Source of the DNA: Alysiella crassa DSM 2578
GTDB lineage: Bacteria > Pseudomonadota > Gammaproteobacteria > Burkholderiales > Neisseriaceae
DNA length: 64,000 nt
Assembly: GCF_000745955.1 (NCBI RefSeq)
Contig: NZ_JQKH01000006.1
Span: 1 to 64,000 of the forward strand
Direction of reading: 5' to 3'
Under the pieces are notes generated by a model. It did not search any database. It was not told the DNA's origin and worked only from the letters and a program-made list of their open reading frames with translations. The translations under genes were made by a program, and so were the position numbers. The first letter of the stretch is position 1; every line of letters starts with the position of its first letter. Shown here piece after piece: positions 59,296 to 64,000 of this stretch.

Positions 59296-59600
59296 GTCGT
59301 TTGCGTGAGCCAGCGGCTCGCTCGGTGGTTCAACAAGCACCGAAACCATTGGCACGCTCTGTCGTGAAAGCGAAAGTGGAAACGCCAAAGGTGGAAAAAC
59401 CTGCACCAGCGAAAAAGGTAATGGAAAAACCTGTGGCAAAACCCACAGTACGCGTTGCCCCAAAAACGGAACAAGTACCGAAACAGATTTTCAGGCAGCC
59501 TGCAAAAACTGCCCAACGCGTTCAAACCACGCCACGCAGTGTGCAGACACCTAAAAACACAACATATCGTTTGATTATCAAAGAGCCGTATATTGAATAA
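59292..59600 (+). CDS. basic Pro/Lys/Val-rich open frame overlapping the hemX stop
   Basis: A 102-residue frame that begins at a TTG overlapping the hemX TGA (TTGA) and ends 30 bp before hemY. It is basic and repetitive (SVVKAKVETPKVEKPAPAKKVMEKP, then APKTEQVPKQIFRQPAKTAQ with a DUS peptide), ending YRLIIKEPYIE. Two readings are possible: a short coupled gene started at TTG with GGGA 11 bases upstream, or a C-terminal extension of HemX joined by a -1 frameshift. The -1 frame is open back to 59244, and C AAA AAG at 59259-59265 lies in the overlap. Composition resembles the HemX tail, which favours a once continuous protein. Confidence 0.5.
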   Translation: MSRLREPAARSVVQQAPKPLARSVVKAKVETPKVEKPAPAKKVMEKPVAKPTVRVAPKTEQVPKQIFRQPAKTAQRVQTTPRSVQTPKNTTYRLIIKEPYIE

Positions 59601-59630
59601 TGCGGCACCAACAGAATAGGGAGACCGTGA

Positions 59631-60824
59631 ATGAAAGGTCTAATTTGGATTATTATCTTATTTGCGGCGGCGGTTGGCTGCGCATTATTGATACAGCATT
59701 TCCCCGGTGATGTGTATGCACATGTCGGTAGCTACATGATACGCATGAATGTGCGGCTTTTTGTGGTGGGTTTGATTATTACCATGATTATGCTGCATTT
59801 TTTGCTCAAATTTATCTTTGGTGTCTTGGCGACGCCTGGGAAAATGAGCCGTTTTGGCAGCAGCCGTAAAAGCCGTAAAGCATTGGAATCTTTAAATGAA
59901 GCGGGTGTGGCGTTTTTTGAGGGACGCTACCAAAAAGCGGCGTCAGAAGCAGCAAAAGTATTGTCTAATCAACATGCTGGCGACAATCGTGTTTTGGCAT
60001 TGATGATTGCGGCGCAAGCCAATCACCGCATTGGCGAACAAGGTAAACGCGATGGCTATTTGAAAGACATGGAAACACATTTGCCAGCCAAAGCGCAATT
60101 GCCACGCTATTTGTTGCAAGCGGAAAGCGCGATGGCGCGTAAAGACTATGTTTCTGCAGAAGAAAGTTTGACGGCAGCCGCACAGTTGGACAAAAATTTG
60201 CCTGAAGTGTTGGGTTTGCAATTGCGTTTGGCGGTGGCAAAAAATCATCCTTTGGAAATTTTGGAAACGGTGGATAAATTGCAAAAAGGTTCACATTTGG
60301 CAATGGAAGAAGTGTTGAACTATCGTGGTATGGCATACCGCCGTTTGGTAGAAAATGCGGCAAATGCGAAAGCTTTGAAAGAGGCGTTAAATCGCATTCC
60401 AAATGAGATGAAATCTGGCGATTTGTGTGTGGTGATTGCGGAAAAATACGCTGCTTTGGGTTTGCATCAGGAAGCGGCGGCATGGGTACGCAGCTATTAC
60501 CCGCATACGCATCATGTTGATTTATTGCATGTTTTTGCCAATAGCGTGCGTTATCTGAACGATACGGAACAGCGTAAAGCGATTGATATTGCTGATGGCT
60601 GGCTGAAAAGCAAACCCGATGACGCGGAATTGTTGTCGTGCTTGGGCGATTTGGCGATTACCAAGCAGCTTTGGGGCAAGGCGCAAACGTATTTGGAAGC
60701 CAGTATTGGTATTAAACCGACTGCTCATGCGCGTTTGGCATTGGCGAAAGTGTTTGATGAAACGCAAGCGGTGGGTGCTGCCGATGAGCAACGCCGTTTG
60801 GTGTTGGGCGAAATGGCGCAGTAA
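59631..60824 (+). CDS. hemY: HemY-like TPR membrane protein
   Basis: A 397-residue inner-membrane protein with two N-terminal helices (LIWIIILFAAAVGCALLI and VRLFVVGLIITMIMLHFLL) enclosing a short periplasmic loop, then a HemY N-terminal domain and several tetratricopeptide-like helix pairs (for example AKAQLPRYLLQAESAMARKDYVSAEESLTAAAQL). This HemY is the proteobacterial protein of unknown role in haem synthesis, not the protoporphyrinogen oxidase of the same name. It completes hemD-hemX-hemY and ends at a DUS-pair terminator. Confidence 0.92.
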   Translation: MKGLIWIIILFAAAVGCALLIQHFPGDVYAHVGSYMIRMNVRLFVVGLIITMIMLHFLLKFIFGVLATPGKMSRFGSSRKSRKALESLNEAGVAFFEGRYQKAASEAAKVLSNQHAGDNRVLALMIAAQANHRIGEQGKRDGYLKDMETHLPAKAQLPRYLLQAESAMARKDYVSAEESLTAAAQLDKNLPEVLGLQLRLAVAKNHPLEILETVDKLQKGSHLAMEEVLNYRGMAYRRLVENAANAKALKEALNRIPNEMKSGDLCVVIAEKYAALGLHQEAAAWVRSYYPHTHHVDLLHVFANSVRYLNDTEQRKAIDIADGWLKSKPDDAELLSCLGDLAITKQLWGKAQTYLEASIGIKPTAHARLALAKVFDETQAVGAADEQRRLVLGEMAQ

Positions 60825-60835
60825 GCCTATTTTGT

Positions 60836-60879
60836 TTTCAGGCTGCCTGAATAGGATAAGTTTTCAGGCAGCCTGAAAA
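60836..60879 (+). terminator. DUS inverted pair between hemY and argB
   Basis: TTTTCAGGCTGCCTGAA and TTTTCAGGCAGCCTGAAAA enclose a short TAGGATAAG loop and are followed by CTGTTTTTGA. Good stem with a modest T run. Confidence 0.6.
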
Positions 60880-60890
60880 TCTGTTTTTGA

Positions 60891-61814
<924 letters not shown>

Positions 61815-61816
61815 AA

Positions 61817-62587
61817 ATGAGTTTACAAGAAAAATTTACTGAAGAAACTGTGCTTTGGGTGAAACGTCATTCGCCCAAATTGATGACTTTTGCCATTACG
61901 CGCCCTGAAAGTTACCGTTTTGCGGCGGGGCAATTTGCGCGGTTGGGGTTTCGGGAGGGGGCTGGTTATATTTGGCGCGCCTACTCGTTCACATCTGCGG
62001 AATATGCGGACACACTGGAGTTTTTTGCTGTTTTGATAGAAGACGGTGCGATGTCGGCGAATTTGGCGAATTTGCAAGCCAACGATAAGATTTTATTGGA
62101 TAAAACCGCACAAGGCTTTTTCTTGCCGCAGCGTTTTCCTGATGGGCGTGATTTGATTATGTTGTCCACAGGTTCGGGGATTGCGCCGTTTTTGTCTATT
62201 TTGCAGCAGCCTGAAATTTGGCAGCGTTTTGAAACATTGGCGTTGGCGCATTGTGTGTCGTATAATAACGATTTGATTTTCAACCAACAAATAAGTGATT
62301 TAGCAGAACACCCGCTAATTGGCGAATTTGCCCACAAACTGCGTTTTGTGCCGATGACCACGCGTGAAAATGATGGGGATAATCTGCATTTCAGGCTGCC
62401 TGAAAGTATCCAAAATCACGCGTTAGAACAAGCATTTAATCTGCAATTTACGCGTGAACACAGCCGCTTTATGATTTGCGGCAACCCAGCGATGGTGCAA
62501 GACACGTTCCAAACGCTGTTGAATTTGGGTTACGCCATGCACCGCAATAAAGTGGCGGGGCAGATTATGATGGAAAACGGTTTTTGA
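61817..62587 (+). CDS. fpr: ferredoxin/flavodoxin-NADP+ reductase
   Basis: A 256-residue FAD enzyme of the Fpr type. FAD-binding RAYSFTSA (in place of RxYSxx) and the C-terminal aromatic end VAGQIMMENGF are seen, with the NADP-binding LSTGSGIAPFLSIL and the MICGNPAMV segments between. It moves electrons between NADPH and ferredoxin or flavodoxin, useful for Fe-S, radical-SAM and oxidative-stress enzymes. It begins 2 bp after argB, so co-transcription is likely. A DUS encodes HFRLPESIQ. Confidence 0.93.
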   Translation: MSLQEKFTEETVLWVKRHSPKLMTFAITRPESYRFAAGQFARLGFREGAGYIWRAYSFTSAEYADTLEFFAVLIEDGAMSANLANLQANDKILLDKTAQGFFLPQRFPDGRDLIMLSTGSGIAPFLSILQQPEIWQRFETLALAHCVSYNNDLIFNQQISDLAEHPLIGEFAHKLRFVPMTTRENDGDNLHFRLPESIQNHALEQAFNLQFTREHSRFMICGNPAMVQDTFQTLLNLGYAMHRNKVAGQIMMENGF

Positions 62588-62636
62588 GTTCAGATAACTG
62601 ATAAAATATTTTGAGTTAAAACATAAGGAATTGACA

Positions 62637-63410
62637 ATGCAACATTTAATTATTGACTTTGAAAAAGTGCAACCTGCCGATTTGGATTGTTTAGATGCGG
62701 ACAGCGTACACGTTTGGTTGTTTTTGGGTTCGGAGCAACAGGAAACTTTGCCTTTGCGCTTGGTGGAGTCATTGTGCCGTTTTGGTAAAAAAGTTCATTT
62801 TATTCATGTGCATAACAATGCGCCGAGTGCTTTGGATTTTTACTTGAGTTTTTATTTGGGTAAAATCATTGACCACGACCGCGATGCGATTATCGGCATT
62901 TTGTCGCAAGACAGCGGCTACGATGTGTTGGTGGAACACGTTCAGCAAAGTTTGCAAGCGAAACACATTTTGCGCGTATCCAGCTTGGCGGAATTGCAAG
63001 AGCGTTCTCGTGAAATCAACGCGTTCCATCAGCCTGCGGAGGTAAACAGCTCCCCTTTTGCTTCTCTGGTGCAACCAGCGAATAAGCTCGCTGCACCAGC
63101 CGCCCCCGTTGCGGAAATCGTAGCCGAAACCGTTATGCAAGCAGAGCAATCTATTGATTTGGTAGATAAATATTATCCGAATATTTTGACCGCGATGAGC
63201 GCGAAAGACGCGTATCACCCACGCCGCCGCCGCAATTTGGTGGCCAATATTCGCCGCTATGTTTCGCAAAGCGAGCCGACTTTAAACCCTGATTTGCAAA
63301 CAGAATTGGCGGAGCGAATTGTGGTGCGTTTGGAAGAAAATCAATTGATTACGGCAATTGATGATGGTTTATTGAGCTATCATTTTAATCAGGAAACTGA
63401 AGAAGCGTAA
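62637..63410 (+). CDS. PIN-like domain protein of unknown function
   Basis: A 257-residue soluble protein. The first 115 residues (MQHLIIDFEKVQPADLDCLDADSVHVWLFLG, VHFIHVHNNAPSALDFYLSFYLGKI, IIGILSQDSGYDVLVEHVQQ) have the strand order and acidic positions of a PIN-like nuclease: D6 and E8, D at LDFY, and the DSGYD pair. An Ala/Pro-rich linker follows and then a basic helical C-terminal domain (KDAYHPRRRRNLVANIRRYV) that could bind nucleic acid. AAGGA 7 bases before ATG 62637 fixes the start. Not a named protein; it lies between fpr and queD. Confidence 0.7.
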   Translation: MQHLIIDFEKVQPADLDCLDADSVHVWLFLGSEQQETLPLRLVESLCRFGKKVHFIHVHNNAPSALDFYLSFYLGKIIDHDRDAIIGILSQDSGYDVLVEHVQQSLQAKHILRVSSLAELQERSREINAFHQPAEVNSSPFASLVQPANKLAAPAAPVAEIVAETVMQAEQSIDLVDKYYPNILTAMSAKDAYHPRRRRNLVANIRRYVSQSEPTLNPDLQTELAERIVVRLEENQLITAIDDGLLSYHFNQETEEA

Positions 63411-63429
63411 TTTTTATTTTTAGGAAAAT

Positions 63430-63466
63430 AAAACCGTTACCGTGTTATCAGGTAACGGTTTTGTGT
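63430..63466 (+). terminator. intrinsic terminator before queD
   Basis: AAAACCGTTACC (63430-63441) pairs with GGTAACGGTTTT (63451-63462), 9-base loop. It ends the transcript of the PIN-like gene. No preQ1-type aptamer was recognised in front of queD. Confidence 0.8.
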
Positions 63467-63506
63467 ATTTTCAGGCAGCCTGAAAATATAGTGGATAAGG
63501 AAAACA

Positions 63507-63932
63507 ATGTTTAAAACCGCTAAACAATTCACATTTGACATGGCACACATGCTGGACGGACACGATGGCAAATGCCAAAATTTGCATGGGCATACCTATA
63601 TTTTGCAGGTGGAAGTTTCAGGCTGCCTGCACGAAGAGGGCGCGAAAAAAGGCATGGTGATGGATTTTGCTGATTTGAAAGACATCGTGAAACAGCATAT
63701 TTTGGACAAAATGGACCACGCCTTTATTTACGACACCACCAGCGCACGAGAAAGCCAAGTGGCTGATTTATTAAATCAATTAAATTCCAAAACCTATGGC
63801 ATTGCCACACGCACCACCGCCGAAGAAATGACACGCCATATTTTCAACACCTTGAAAATAGAAGCGAATTTGCCTGTGAGTTTGGTGCGTTTGTGGGAAA
63901 CGCCGTCTTCTTATTGTGAGTATGCCGAATGA
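63507..63932 (+). CDS. queD: 6-carboxy-5,6,7,8-tetrahydropterin synthase
   Basis: A 141-residue member of the PTPS-like family that makes carboxytetrahydropterin for queuosine and other 7-deazaguanines. The zinc ligands are H14, H27 and H29 and the catalytic Cys is C23 in KCQNLHGHTY; MDHAFIYD and the final WETPSSYCEY segment complete the site. A DUS in the gene encodes VSGCLHEEG, in a loop that varies among homologues. The stop overlaps the queE start (ATGA), so the two are translated together. Confidence 0.95.
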   Translation: MFKTAKQFTFDMAHMLDGHDGKCQNLHGHTYILQVEVSGCLHEEGAKKGMVMDFADLKDIVKQHILDKMDHAFIYDTTSARESQVADLLNQLNSKTYGIATRTTAEEMTRHIFNTLKIEANLPVSLVRLWETPSSYCEYAE

Positions 63933-64000
63933 GCAGCGAACCGATTTACCGCATTGTGGAAATTTTTGAAACGCTGCAAGGCGAAGGCTATAACACGGGC
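63929..64000 (+). CDS. queE: 7-carboxy-7-deazaguanine synthase, partial (5' end)
   Basis: Only the first 24 codons lie inside the window. IYRIVEIFETLQGEG matches the start of QueE, the radical-SAM enzyme that follows QueD in the deazaguanine pathway; the (F)xTxQGEG phrase is diagnostic. It overlaps queD by 4 bases (ATGA). The rest lies beyond the right edge. Confidence 0.9.
   Translation, partial: MSSEPIYRIVEIFETLQGEGYNTG

Noticed and set aside
63411-63506. preQ1 riboswitch before queD
   Set aside because: The only structure seen is a simple perfect hairpin that fits a terminator of the upstream gene; no aptamer-like A-rich tail or pseudoknot pairing was recognised.

Overview
The window is chromosomal DNA from a member of the Neisseriaceae, closest to the Kingella / Simonsiella / Alysiella group. 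Three things point there: (1) a DNA uptake sequence (DUS) of the 15-mer type TTCAGGCTGCCTGAA, and its complement TTCAGGCAGCCTGAA, occurs about twice per kilobase by eye; it contains the 12-mers known as kingDUS (AGGCAGCCTGAA) and simDUS (AGGCTGCCTGAA); (2) the gene content is typical of the family (RmpM-like OmpA protein, trimeric-type porin, FarR-like MarR regulator, CysB, an incomplete regulatory PTS, scattered his genes); (3) base composition is moderately AT-leaning. No rRNA, tRNA, CRISPR array, prophage or intact insertion sequence was seen.

Layout. 1-5.4 kb: repeat-rich left edge with a nested MITE-like insertion, a DnaQ-like exonuclease, a porin, rpsB-tsf and an AT-rich HNH gene. 5.4-14.7 kb, almost all minus strand: gmhA/diaA-yraN-tsaB, a run of poorly known membrane proteins and a lipoprotein, an MscS channel, an FKBP isomerase, and hisF-(membrane protein)-hisA. 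14.8-22 kb: SPFH protein, dnaG, an outer-membrane beta-barrel with a poly-G tract, rmpM, cysB and a BrkB/YihY protein. 22-28 kb: ptsI-ptsH and an EIIA(Man)-like protein, with two RlaP-type nucleotidyltransferases lying between them (one broken by an in-frame TGA), then an AAHS-family transporter. 28-36 kb: creA, hisD, a NYN/LOTUS protein with AT-hook repeats, proC, a MetR-like regulator. 36-44 kb: potGHI, tmk, a YciO protein, FarR-like regulator, grxB, hisH, gshA. 44-54 kb: cysS, TetR regulator, His-rich protein, YojI exporter, prmC, ubiE, rhomboid, DUF971. 53-64 kb, plus strand: EEP nuclease-fold protein, CPBP protease, a CpdB-like protein that has lost its metal ligands, hemD-hemX-hemY, argB, fpr, a PIN-like protein, queD and the start of queE.

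Two layers run through the window. The DUS is found between genes (often as inverted pairs that look like terminators), inside genes (encoding FRQPE, FRLPE, SGSLK or SGCLK) and at gene ends (encoding QAA-stop). Intergenic spaces also hold families of palindromic repeats built of exchangeable modules: outer arms (DUS plus a GTACACGACAA-type arm) around different cores (a GTAGGGTGCG palindrome or a CCCTCTCC palindrome).

The strongest candidates for something new are the degenerate CpdB-like protein, the NYN-LOTUS-AT-hook protein, the interrupted RlaP gene and the modular DUS-ended repeats. All function calls come from reading the sequence and recalled family knowledge; no search was run.
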